Source of the DNA: Clostridia bacterium
Lineage (GTDB): Bacteria > Bacillota > Clostridia > Oscillospirales > Acutalibacteraceae
Assembly (NCBI GenBank): GCA_017416765.1
Contig: JAFQBE010000016.1
Span: forward strand, 1-48,715
Direction: 5' to 3'
DNA length: 48,715 nt
The translations under genes were made by a program, and so were the position numbers. This document shows positions 9,084 to 15,879 of the stretch, piece after piece. Each line of letters opens with the position of its first letter. The first letter of the stretch is position 1. The notes under the pieces are model-generated. The model was not told where the DNA came from and searched no databases. It was given only the letters and a program-made list of their open reading frames with translations.

Positions 9084-9587
9084 GTGTTTTTAGAGCTTGA
9101 ACCCATTTTTAACAATATAGGTGAAAAACTCGAATTTGATTACGATATGGATTTATCCGCTATTGAAATCAGCACTGTTTATCCCTTTAAAAAGCCGGTA
9201 AAGGTTAAGGGCAGCGTGTTTAACCGTGCAGGTGTTGTTCAGCTTGTGGCTGCAGCATCGCTCGAATACGATGCACCGTGCGACCTTTGCACGCAGCAGA
9301 CAGTTAAACCTCTTACTATTCCCGTTGATCATGTTTTGGTCACCTCGCTTAACGATGAGGAAAACGATGAGCTTATTCTTCTTGAGTCATTTCGTTTTGA
9401 CCTTGACGCACTTGTTACGGAGGATATTCTGCTCAGTCTGCCGTCAAGGCATCTGTGCAAAGAGGACTGTAAGGGTGTTTGCCAGTACTGCGGCAAAAAC
9501 CTTAATCACGACTCATGCAGCTGTTCCGCACCGCCCGACCCGCGTCTGGCGATATTAAAGCAGCTGTTAGATAATAACGATGAGTAA
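9084..9587 (+). CDS. YceD/DUF177 family protein (large-subunit rRNA accumulation)
   Basis: A 167-residue protein of the DUF177 family. It lies directly before rpmF, the usual position of this family in bacteria, where members are needed for normal 23S rRNA accumulation. A CDLC pair sits at residues 66-69 and a C-terminal cluster reads CKEDCKGVCQYCGKN with further Cys residues in HDSCSC; the pairs look able to bind a metal such as zinc. The start is GTG at 9084, preceded by GAGGGAGGTAACC. The stop is 30 bases before the L32 ATG, so the two genes are co-transcribed from the strong promoter at 8998. Confidence 0.88.
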   Translation: MFLELEPIFNNIGEKLEFDYDMDLSAIEISTVYPFKKPVKVKGSVFNRAGVVQLVAAASLEYDAPCDLCTQQTVKPLTIPVDHVLVTSLNDEENDELILLESFRFDLDALVTEDILLSLPSRHLCKEDCKGVCQYCGKNLNHDSCSCSAPPDPRLAILKQLLDNNDE

Positions 9588-9617
9588 GAAGTTACACAGC
9601 AGCAAGGAGGTTCCGAA

Positions 9618-9800
9618 ATGGCAGTTCCGAAGAGAAGAGTCTCTAAGGCAAGAAGAGACAAGAGACGCAGCAGCGTATGGAAGCTTAATGCACCTGAGCT
9701 GATCAAGTGCCCCAAGTGCGGCGAATACAAGAGACCGCACAGACTGTGTGCCAACTGTGGTTACTACAATGGCAGACAGGTAGTTGAAACAGAGGCATAA
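9618..9800 (+). CDS. rpmF: 50S ribosomal protein L32
   Basis: A 60-residue ribosomal protein beginning [18 protein letters not shown], which is diagnostic for L32. Two zinc-ribbon pairs, KCPKCG and LCANCG, show the zinc-binding (C+) form. An AAGGAGG site precedes the ATG. It is the second gene of the DUF177-rpmF operon and is followed by a terminator hairpin. Confidence 0.97.
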   Translation: MAVPKRRVSKARRDKRRSSVWKLNAPELIKCPKCGEYKRPHRLCANCGYYNGRQVVETEA

Positions 9801-9816
9801 GAGCTTTAAGCTTTAA

Positions 9817-9855
9817 GGCAGAGAGGTCATTTATCCTCCCTGCCTTTTGCTTTTG
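9817..9855 (+). terminator. Intrinsic terminator after rpmF
   Basis: GGCAGAGAGG pairs with CCTCCCTGCC (one internal mismatch) around an 8-base loop, followed by TTTTGCTTTT. It ends the ribosomal operon. The following 200 bases to the DUF512 gene hold a small TTTGCG/CGCAAA inverted repeat and no clear promoter or gene. Confidence 0.75.
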
Positions 9856-10081
9856 CGGATAATTTTTGCGTTTTTCATTGTCACTTCGAGCTTGAAATAC
9901 CTTTGTATTCCTTCGCCTTTGCGCCTTGAAAGACGCAAAAATAACCACGCAAAAGTTTTAATAAACTAGTTTTTGATACATTATAACCGTTGTCGGTGAT
10001 TTCTTGATAATATTTAATCCGCGATGATTTGTACTATCGTGATTTAAGAATAAACGGTTGATAAAAAGGCAGGTGATAAGT

Positions 10082-11404
10082 GTGTCCGTAAAAATTAAAG
10101 ATGTTGAAAAAGGTTCAATCTGCTACAAAAAGATATCTGCCGGTGACACGCTTGTTGCCGTAAATTCCCACGAGATTAACGATGTGCTTGATTACCGCTT
10201 TTATACAAGCGCATGTAAATTAAAGCTCGAAATTGAAAATTCTAAAGGAAAACGCCATACCGTAAAAGTAAAAAAAGGCGAGTATGACGATTTAGGTCTG
10301 TGCTTTGAAACATACCTTATGGATAAGCACCATTCCTGTAAAAATAAATGCATATTCTGTTTTATTGACCAGATGCCCAAAGGTATGCGCGAAAGCCTTT
10401 ATTTTAAGGATGATGATTCGCGTCTTTCCTTCCTTTTCGGCAACTATGTTACCTTGACCAACCTTACCGATAAGGACATTGACCGAATTATCGAAATGCA
10501 TATCAGCCCCGTCAATGTTTCTGTTCACACAATGAACCCTCAGCTTCGTGTTGAAATGATGAAAAATCCGAATTCGGGTACATCTTTAAAATATCTCAAC
10601 ACACTTGCAAATGCCGGTATAAAGCTGAATACTCAGCTTGTATTATGCCCCGGTATAAATGACGGAAAAGAGCTTGAATTTTCTCTGTCAGAACTTGGCA
10701 AGCTATATCCCGCTGTTCAGAGTATAGCCTGCGTACCGGTAGGGCTTACAAAGCATCGTGAAAATCTGCCGAAGTTAGAGCACTTTAATAAACAAACGGC
10801 AACGGCGGTTATAGATACTGTAGACGATTTTAATGCCCATTTTAAATATTTTAATGGCGAAGCAATAGCCTACGCGGCAGATGAATTCTATATCTGCGCA
10901 AAGCGTGAAATACCGGATGAAGAGTATTACGGCGATTATCCGCAGCTTGAAAACGGTGTGGGTATGTGGCGTCTGCTTGAAACCGAGTTCAATTCAGCTT
11001 TGGAAAATGAAGATTTTACGCTTGAAAAAGTCCGTAGTATTACCGCTGTAACCGGCACTGCTGCATATCCGCTTATAAAAAAACTTGCCGAAAAGGCAGA
11101 AAAGAAATATAATAAACTTAAAATAAATGTTGAAGAAATTAAAAATACTTTCTTCGGTGAAAGCGTAACCGTTTCTGGCTTGCTTACAGGGCAGGATATT
11201 GCCGCACAGCTTGCGGAAAAATCTTTGGGTGATGCTGTGCTTGTACCTGATAATGCCCTGCGTGACGGTGAAGAAGTTTTTCTTGATGATATAACATTGA
11301 GCGGTTTATCCGAAAAATTAGGTGTACCTGTAATTGCAGTACAGGCTGACGGATATGAGCTGCTTGAAAAGTTTCTTGGAATAAACGAAAAGGAGAGTGA
11401 GTGA
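10082..11404 (+). CDS. DUF512 family Fe-S/radical-SAM-like protein with PDZ domain
   Basis: A 440-residue protein. Residues 1-75 form a PDZ-like domain (VEKGSICYKKISAGDTLVAV). Next comes a CxxxCxxC cluster, SCKNKCIFCFIDQMPKG (Cys86, Cys90, Cys93), typical of radical-SAM enzymes. The C-terminal half is the DUF512 domain. The family is widespread in Clostridia, usually next to der as here; its substrate is not known to me. The GTG at 10082 is chosen because AGGTGA lies five bases upstream; in-frame TTG and GTG codons at 10058 and 10073 are alternatives. The stop at 11404 is one base before the der ATG, so the genes are translationally coupled. A link with ribosome assembly is only an inference from that neighbour. 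Confidence 0.85.
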   Translation: MSVKIKDVEKGSICYKKISAGDTLVAVNSHEINDVLDYRFYTSACKLKLEIENSKGKRHTVKVKKGEYDDLGLCFETYLMDKHHSCKNKCIFCFIDQMPKGMRESLYFKDDDSRLSFLFGNYVTLTNLTDKDIDRIIEMHISPVNVSVHTMNPQLRVEMMKNPNSGTSLKYLNTLANAGIKLNTQLVLCPGINDGKELEFSLSELGKLYPAVQSIACVPVGLTKHRENLPKLEHFNKQTATAVIDTVDDFNAHFKYFNGEAIAYAADEFYICAKREIPDEEYYGDYPQLENGVGMWRLLETEFNSALENEDFTLEKVRSITAVTGTAAYPLIKKLAEKAEKKYNKLKINVEEIKNTFFGESVTVSGLLTGQDIAAQLAEKSLGDAVLVPDNALRDGEEVFLDDITLSGLSEKLGVPVIAVQADGYELLEKFLGINEKESE

Positions 11405-11405
11405 A

Positions 11406-12740
11406 ATGTCAAAACCGATAGTTGCTGTAGTCGGCAGACCTAATGTAGGTAAGTCAACGCTTTTCAATAAGCTCTGCGGCAAGCGTCTTTCAATTGTTGA
11501 CGATACTCCCGGTGTTACGCGTGACCGCATTTACGGCGAGTGTGAATGGACCGGCAGAAACATGATTCTTGTCGATACGGGCGGTATTGAACCGTATTCG
11601 GATGATATTATCCTTTCTCAGATGCGCCGTCAGGCACAGCTTGCCATTGACAGCGCCGATGTTATAGTCCTTGTCTGCGATGTGCGCACAGGTGTGGTTG
11701 CGGCAGACCAGGAGGTTGCGGCTATGCTTCAGAAAAGCAGTAAGCCGATTATTCTTGTTGTCAATAAGTGCGATTCAATCGGTGAGCCTCCGCTTGAATA
11801 CTATGAGTTCTATAATTTAGGTCTTGGCGACCCGATTGCCGTTTCTTCCGTTCACGGTCACGGTACGGGTGATTTGCTTGATAAAATTCTTTCCTATGTG
11901 CCCGAAGAACCCGAAGAAGATGTTGATGACGATACAATCAAGGTTGCCATTATCGGTAAGCCCAATGTAGGTAAATCTTCACTTGTTAACAGCGTTTCGG
12001 GTGAGGAACGCGCCATAGTTTCCGATATTGCGGGTACAACGCGCGATGCAACCGATACCTTTATCGAAAACGAGCACGGCAAGTATGTCCTTATTGATAC
12101 AGCAGGTTTGCGCCGCAAGAGCAAGGTTGAGGACGCTATTGAAAAATATTCCGTTCTGCGTGCCAAAATGGCTGTTGAGCGTGCTACCGTCTGCGTTATT
12201 ATGATTGATGCAAAGGAAGGCTTTACCGAGCAGGATTCGAAGGTTGCGGGTATTGCGCACGAAATGGGTAAGGCTTGTATTATAGCCGTTAACAAGTGGG
12301 ATATAGTAGAAAAAGACGGCAAAACCATGGATGCTTACCGTAAAAAGCTTATGAACGATTTTTCGTTCATGTCCTATGCTCCGATTATTTTTATTTCCGC
12401 AAAAACAGGTCAGCGTATTGACAGACTTTTTGAACTGATTAATTTTGTCGATGCACAGAATGCAATGCGTATTTCCACAGGTAAGCTCAATTCCGTCCTT
12501 GCCGATGCTACGGCAAGAGTGCAGCCCCCCACCGACAAGGGCAAGAGGCTGAAAATTTACTATATGACGCAGGCTTCAACCCGTCCTCCGACGTTTGTCT
12601 GCTTTGTAAACAATAAAGAGCTTTTCCATTATAGCTATCAGCGCTACCTTGATAACCAGATTCGTGAAATATTTGGTCTTGAAGGTACGCCCACCCGTTT
12701 CGTTATCCACGAAAGGGAAGAAAAGAAAAAATCCAGGTAA
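11406..12740 (+). CDS. der: Ribosome-assembly GTPase Der (EngA)
   Basis: A 444-residue tandem GTPase needed for 50S subunit assembly. Two G domains are plain: GRPNVGKST near residue 10 with DTPG and NKCD motifs, and GKPNVGKSS near residue 182 with DTAG and NKWD. A C-terminal KH-like RNA-binding domain ends in a Lys/Arg-rich tail. The ATG at 11406 is chosen because AGGAG lies ten bases upstream; the in-frame GTG at 11397 is only one base from that site. The last 38 bases overlap the 3' end of a small gene on the other strand. Confidence 0.97.
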   Translation: MSKPIVAVVGRPNVGKSTLFNKLCGKRLSIVDDTPGVTRDRIYGECEWTGRNMILVDTGGIEPYSDDIILSQMRRQAQLAIDSADVIVLVCDVRTGVVAADQEVAAMLQKSSKPIILVVNKCDSIGEPPLEYYEFYNLGLGDPIAVSSVHGHGTGDLLDKILSYVPEEPEEDVDDDTIKVAIIGKPNVGKSSLVNSVSGEERAIVSDIAGTTRDATDTFIENEHGKYVLIDTAGLRRKSKVEDAIEKYSVLRAKMAVERATVCVIMIDAKEGFTEQDSKVAGIAHEMGKACIIAVNKWDIVEKDGKTMDAYRKKLMNDFSFMSYAPIIFISAKTGQRIDRLFELINFVDAQNAMRISTGKLNSVLADATARVQPPTDKGKRLKIYYMTQASTRPPTFVCFVNNKELFHYSYQRYLDNQIREIFGLEGTPTRFVIHEREEKKKSR

Positions 12741-12915
12741 ACAGTCTTTCAAGCTCGGTGCCGAAAGTTTCGGTGCCGAGCTGTATTTTTTCGCTCTGCG
12801 GTCCGAATACCATGGCATAGCTTTCTTCGTTAACTGTAAGCATTGCAATTGCCGCCAATGTCATACCGCAGATTATAAGGGTAAAAACCATATAATACTG
12901 TAAAAGCCTTTTCAA
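12703..12915 (-). CDS. Small membrane protein downstream of spoIIP
   Basis: A 70-residue protein with one hydrophobic segment at residues 6-26, then a short polar region and a hydrophobic C-terminus (FTWIFSFLPF). The TTG start is two bases after the spoIIP stop, and its AAGGAAG ribosome binding site lies inside the last spoIIP codons, so translation is coupled. The arrangement resembles Bacillus gpr-spoIIP-yqxA, where a small membrane protein follows spoIIP; I see no clear sequence match and offer this only as a positional analogue. Its 3' end runs antisense through the end of der and through the der terminator hairpin. The near-repeat GTETFGTE in the protein is the translation of that hairpin. 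Confidence 0.65.
   Translation of the reverse strand: MKRLLQYYMVFTLIICGMTLAAIAMLTVNEESYAMVFGPQSEKIQLGTETFGTELERLFTWIFSFLPFRG
12752..12791 (+). terminator. Intrinsic terminator of der, inside an antisense coding region
   Basis: AGCTCGGTGCCGAA pairs with TTCGGTGCCGAGCT, then GTATTTTTT. Two central pairs are G-U wobbles in the plus-strand RNA and become A-C mismatches in the minus-strand RNA. The hairpin is therefore tuned to stop der transcription while disturbing the opposing mRNA less. Confidence 0.7.
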
Positions 12916-12917
12916 AA

Positions 12918-14027
12918 TTAATCTTCCTTTTTCATTTGTTCATCTAACAGCTTTACAAGCGAATCGCCGAGCAGTCTGCCCGAATATGTCGCTTCCTCAA
13001 GTGTATTTGCACAGCTTCCCACTTCTATAAGCAGGTTGTTGTGCGTTAAATCCATGTTGTATTTGCGCTGGCAGAAAAACAGCGGACGCATAAGGCCCGG
13101 GTGGTTTTCTTCAATCACGCTTTGCAGTTTAAGTGCAAAGGTAAGGTTGTATTCCCAATCGGGGAAGTCGGTCACTTTACCTTCTTCGCAGCCTGTTATT
13201 ATCATAAGCTGTGCTGCTTTTTTGCCGTGAACCGTTGCGGTGGGCTTTATTCTTGTGCCATTATCAAGCTCAATTGCGTCGCGGTGAATATCAAGCACAA
13301 TCTGAATATCCGGGTTTTCTTTCAGTATTTTTTCAATGCTTTTTCGTGAGTGTGCGTATGCGCCTGTGTACTTCGTATCGTGTATCTCTGTATCATGTAT
13401 AACCTTGTAACCGCCTTTTTCAAGCTGTTCTTTTATTTCTATACCGACTCTTATCATATTGCGGTCGGCAGAGTTGCTGCGTGTCAGCTGGTCCTGCGCG
13501 TACCAGCCTCTGTCAAGCAGTTCATAGGTTTCCGTAGTATGCGTGTGAAAAATCAGTACTGCGGGCGAATCCTTATCTTTAATATTGATATCGGGTTTTT
13601 CTTCGTAATACTTTAAAAAGTTTATATTCTGCTGTGTGCTTGTAGTGTTTCGTATTGATACATTGCCGATTTTTGCGTTGCTTTTATCGTATTGCTTTTC
13701 GCTTATTTTGCCGTCTTCAATATCGTTTTTGCTGTTCTTTTCTGCGCTTGAAATAAGCTGTTTTATATCCTTTGGTGTTACGGCAAGCTCATTTAACGCT
13801 GCTTCAACTAAAACGCTGTCAGAATCGCTTTTTCCACCGGCAGAAGAAAAGTTGTCAACCAACGCTTCAAGCGGCTGCGCGGTGTTTTTTGTAATGTTTA
13901 AAACAGCCTGAACAGCGGTGGCTTTTATTTTGTTTGCGTTTGCCGTTGCAAAGCAGGTCAGCAGAATTATAACAGCTGCAGTAAACGCTGTTGCTTTATC
14001 GTAAAAAGAAAAAGTACTGTTTTTCAA
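12918..14027 (-). CDS. spoIIP: Stage II sporulation protein P (SpoIIP)
   Basis: A 369-residue membrane-anchored peptidoglycan amidase/endopeptidase that works with SpoIID and SpoIIM in septal thinning and engulfment. A single N-terminal anchor spans about residues 14-30. The catalytic amidase motif VLIFHTHTTETYE (residues about 157-169) and the later EVGSCANTLEEA motif are typical. The start is a TTG nine bases after CGGAGG; the in-frame GTG upstream overlaps that ribosome binding site. It follows gpr on the same strand, the same order as in Bacillus subtilis. A TATACATT element upstream resembles a mother-cell sigma-E -10. This is strong evidence that the organism can sporulate. Confidence 0.93.
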   Translation of the reverse strand: MKNSTFSFYDKATAFTAAVIILLTCFATANANKIKATAVQAVLNITKNTAQPLEALVDNFSSAGGKSDSDSVLVEAALNELAVTPKDIKQLISSAEKNSKNDIEDGKISEKQYDKSNAKIGNVSIRNTTSTQQNINFLKYYEEKPDINIKDKDSPAVLIFHTHTTETYELLDRGWYAQDQLTRSNSADRNMIRVGIEIKEQLEKGGYKVIHDTEIHDTKYTGAYAHSRKSIEKILKENPDIQIVLDIHRDAIELDNGTRIKPTATVHGKKAAQLMIITGCEEGKVTDFPDWEYNLTFALKLQSVIEENHPGLMRPLFFCQRKYNMDLTHNNLLIEVGSCANTLEEATYSGRLLGDSLVKLLDEQMKKED

Positions 14028-14057
14028 GAAACCTGTCCTCCGATACACTTTGTCACT

Positions 14058-14065
14058 AATGTATA
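14058..14065 (-). promoter_or_regulatory. Possible sigma-E -10 element for spoIIP
   Basis: On the minus strand TATACATT matches seven of eight positions of the sigma-E -10 (CATACANT) and would start transcription about 24 bases before the spoIIP TTG. A clear -35 is not seen. In Bacillus spoIIP has its own sigma-E promoter downstream of gpr, which supports the idea. Confidence 0.35.
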
Positions 14066-14085
14066 TGCGTATCGGATGCTTTTAA

Positions 14086-14955
14086 TTACGATACAAGTGC
14101 CATAAGGTCATTTATATCCATGTGCGGTTGAAGTGCCGAATTAATTGCCGCGGCAACAAGCTTGGAAGAATGTTCAATAAGCAGGTCTATTTCGCGCGGT
14201 GTTACCATCATTCTTTCGGAATTCGGGTCGATTTTTCCTTTTGAGTTTTCGCCGATTAAGTCGCAGGCGAGGGTAGCGGCATCAACAACCGTCGGTACCC
14301 CCATTGCTATTACAGGCACACCAACCGTTTCCTTGCTGATTTGTGCCCTTGCGTTGCCAACACCCGAACCGGGTGTAACCCCTGTGTCGCAAAGCTGTAC
14401 CGTACAGCCAAGGCGCGACAGCCTGCGCGAAGCCAAAGCATCGACCGTAATCAGCGCAGCGGGGGATACCTCGCGCACGATTCCTGCAAGAATTTCGCCC
14501 GTTTCAATTCCGTTCTGACCCAGCACACCAGGTATTACGCGGGCAACAGGGCGAAGGTTTTCAAAGCCAATGGATTTTTGCAGTTCCTTGCCGATATGCC
14601 GCGTGGAAAAAATAAGCGATGCACATTCAGGTCCCAGTGCATCGGGCGTGATTTTGTCGTTGCCCAGTCCTGCAATCAGTATTAGCCCTTCTTTGGGTAA
14701 AAGTGCCTTGAGTTCTTCTGCTATAATTGCCGTTGCTGCTTCGTGGTTTGCTGTTGTTTCGCCCATGTTACCAAGCTCAACCGTTATATAGCTGCCCATT
14801 TTCCGTTTCAGCTTTTGCTCGCCGTTTTCGTTGGTTATTTTAATTCTGGTTACTTTTATATTGCCTTTTTTGTATTCCTCGCAGTCAATTCCGTCGGTTT
14901 CATTCTGTGCGTTGATTTCACGCTGTTCAAGCGCAAGGTCCGTTCTTAAATTCAA
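14086..14955 (-). CDS. gpr: GPR germination endopeptidase
   Basis: A 289-residue protease that degrades small acid-soluble spore proteins at germination. It begins with the conserved NLRTDLALE. It also has GLGNDKITPDALGP (residues about 97-110), VIPGVLGQNGIETGE, TVDALASRRLSRLG and TGVTPGSGVGN, all typical of GPR, an atypical aspartic protease. It is shorter than the Bacillus enzyme of about 370 residues, mainly through a shorter C-terminus, as in many Clostridia. The TTG at 14955 is used because AAAGGG lies 11 bases upstream. It is divergent from rpsT and followed by spoIIP, the Bacillus-like order. Confidence 0.95.
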   Translation of the reverse strand: MNLRTDLALEQREINAQNETDGIDCEEYKKGNIKVTRIKITNENGEQKLKRKMGSYITVELGNMGETTANHEAATAIIAEELKALLPKEGLILIAGLGNDKITPDALGPECASLIFSTRHIGKELQKSIGFENLRPVARVIPGVLGQNGIETGEILAGIVREVSPAALITVDALASRRLSRLGCTVQLCDTGVTPGSGVGNARAQISKETVGVPVIAMGVPTVVDAATLACDLIGENSKGKIDPNSERMMVTPREIDLLIEHSSKLVAAAINSALQPHMDINDLMALVS

Positions 14956-15054
14956 AATATCAGCCCTTTACTTTGGTTTTCATTTGTAGTATTATACTTT
15001 TGTGAAGAAATTTGCATTTTATTAAAAATAAATCGAAAATAATTCAAAAAAAAC

Positions 15055-15083
15055 TTGCTTTTTTCAGCTAAAAATGGTAATAT
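15055..15083 (+). promoter_or_regulatory. Sigma-A promoter for rpsT
   Basis: TTGCTT (15055-15060), 17 bases, TAATAT (15078-15083), about 36 bases before the rpsT GTG. Confidence 0.7.
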
Positions 15084-15118
15084 ACATATCTGTGTGATAG
15101 TAAAAGGAGGTGTATTCC

Positions 15119-15376
15119 GTGCCGAACATCAAATCTGCTAAGAAAAGAGTTCTTGTAAACAAGACAAAGGCAGCTCGTAACAAGTCTGCTAACTCCGCTC
15201 TTAAAACAGCTATTAAGAAGGCTAACGCTGCAATCGAGGCTAATTCTGCAGAAAAGGACGTTCTTGTTACAGCTGCTGTCAAGAAGATTGACCAGGCTGC
15301 TGCAAAGGGTATCATCCACAAGAACAACGCTGCAAGAAAGAAGTCTGCTCTTGTCACAAAGGCAAACAAGGCTTAA
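15119..15376 (+). CDS. rpsT: 30S ribosomal protein S20
   Basis: An 85-residue Lys/Ala-rich ribosomal protein. PNIKSAKKRVLVNKTKAARN is the typical S20 N-terminus and the C-terminus has the HKNNAARKKS box. The GTG at 15119 is chosen because AAAGGAGG lies eight bases upstream; an earlier GTG at 15110 overlaps that site. It stands alone with its own promoter and a terminator, divergent from gpr. Confidence 0.96.
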   Translation: MPNIKSAKKRVLVNKTKAARNKSANSALKTAIKKANAAIEANSAEKDVLVTAAVKKIDQAAAKGIIHKNNAARKKSALVTKANKA

Positions 15377-15431
15377 GGCGTTTTTATTGGGGCAGGGTGT
15401 TTGTTCCTTGCCCCACAAAGCGGCTTAAAGC

Positions 15432-15485
15432 TGCGGCCGGCCTGTGTTCCCAAGGTTTGGGGGCAGAGGCAGGCCGCAATTTTTT
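15432..15485 (+). terminator. Intrinsic terminator after rpsT
   Basis: TGCGGCC (15432-15438) pairs with GGCCGCA (15472-15478), with a partly paired inner arm (GCCT/AGGC, CCC/GGG), followed by ATTTTTT. A smaller GGGGCA/TGCCCC hairpin precedes it at 15390-15415 without a T run. Confidence 0.7.
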
Positions 15486-15518
15486 ATTCCGTTTTTTATA
15501 TAATTTTTCTGTTTAATC

Positions 15519-15547
15519 TTGACTTTATGTTCTGCAAAGGTTATACT
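15519..15547 (+). promoter_or_regulatory. Sigma-A promoter for the 55-residue peptide gene
   Basis: TTGACT (15519-15524), 17 bases, TATACT (15542-15547); nearly consensus. Confidence 0.75.
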
Positions 15548-15589
15548 TTTATTGATATTAATTATCGTATATTAAGGAGGATAACCCAA

Positions 15590-15757
15590 ATGAAATGTTT
15601 TAAGAAGGTTCTTAAAGTTGTAGGTATTATCGCCGCTATCGCTGCAGCTGCTGCAGGTATCTATTTTGCAATCACCAAGATTAAGGAAAAGAAAGCTGCT
15701 CAGGCTAACGATGAAGAGTGCTACGTTTCCTGCTCTTGCTGCGAAGCTGACGCATAA
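15590..15757 (+). CDS. Small membrane protein with Cys-rich tail
   Basis: A 55-residue protein of unknown function. A basic amphipathic N-terminus (KCFKKVLKVVG) leads into an Ala/Ile-rich membrane helix at about residues 11-29, then a Lys-rich stretch and an acidic, Cys-rich end (ECYVSCSCCEADA, four Cys). The ATG is seven bases after AAGGAGGATAACCC-type sequence, a near-perfect ribosome binding site. It has its own strong promoter and its own terminator, so it is probably expressed at a good level as a single gene. The Cys tail could bind metal or form disulfides, depending on topology. I do not recognise a named family. Confidence 0.75.
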   Translation: MKCFKKVLKVVGIIAAIAAAAAGIYFAITKIKEKKAAQANDEECYVSCSCCEADA

Positions 15758-15775
15758 ATTTAATTTAAAAAATCA

Positions 15776-15810
15776 GATGTACGGTTTATTAAAAGCCGTA
15801 CATCTTTTTT
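15776..15810 (+). terminator. Intrinsic terminator after the 55-residue peptide gene
   Basis: GATGTACGG pairs perfectly with CCGTACATC around an 11-base loop, followed by six Ts. Confidence 0.9.
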
Positions 15811-15814
15811 GTTC

Positions 15815-15843
15815 TTGACAGGGATTTATATTCATAATATAAT
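15815..15843 (+). promoter_or_regulatory. Perfect sigma-A promoter for the propeller/toroid gene
   Basis: TTGACA (15815-15820), 17 bases, TATAAT (15838-15843), beginning four bases after the previous terminator T run. Confidence 0.9.
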
Positions 15844-15879
15844 TTTTATTAATAAATATAATCGTAAAGGAGATTTCTT

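Noticed and set aside
15390-15415. GGGGCA/TGCCCC hairpin as the rpsT terminator
   Set aside because: No T run follows. The longer hairpin at 15432-15485 has one and is the better terminator.
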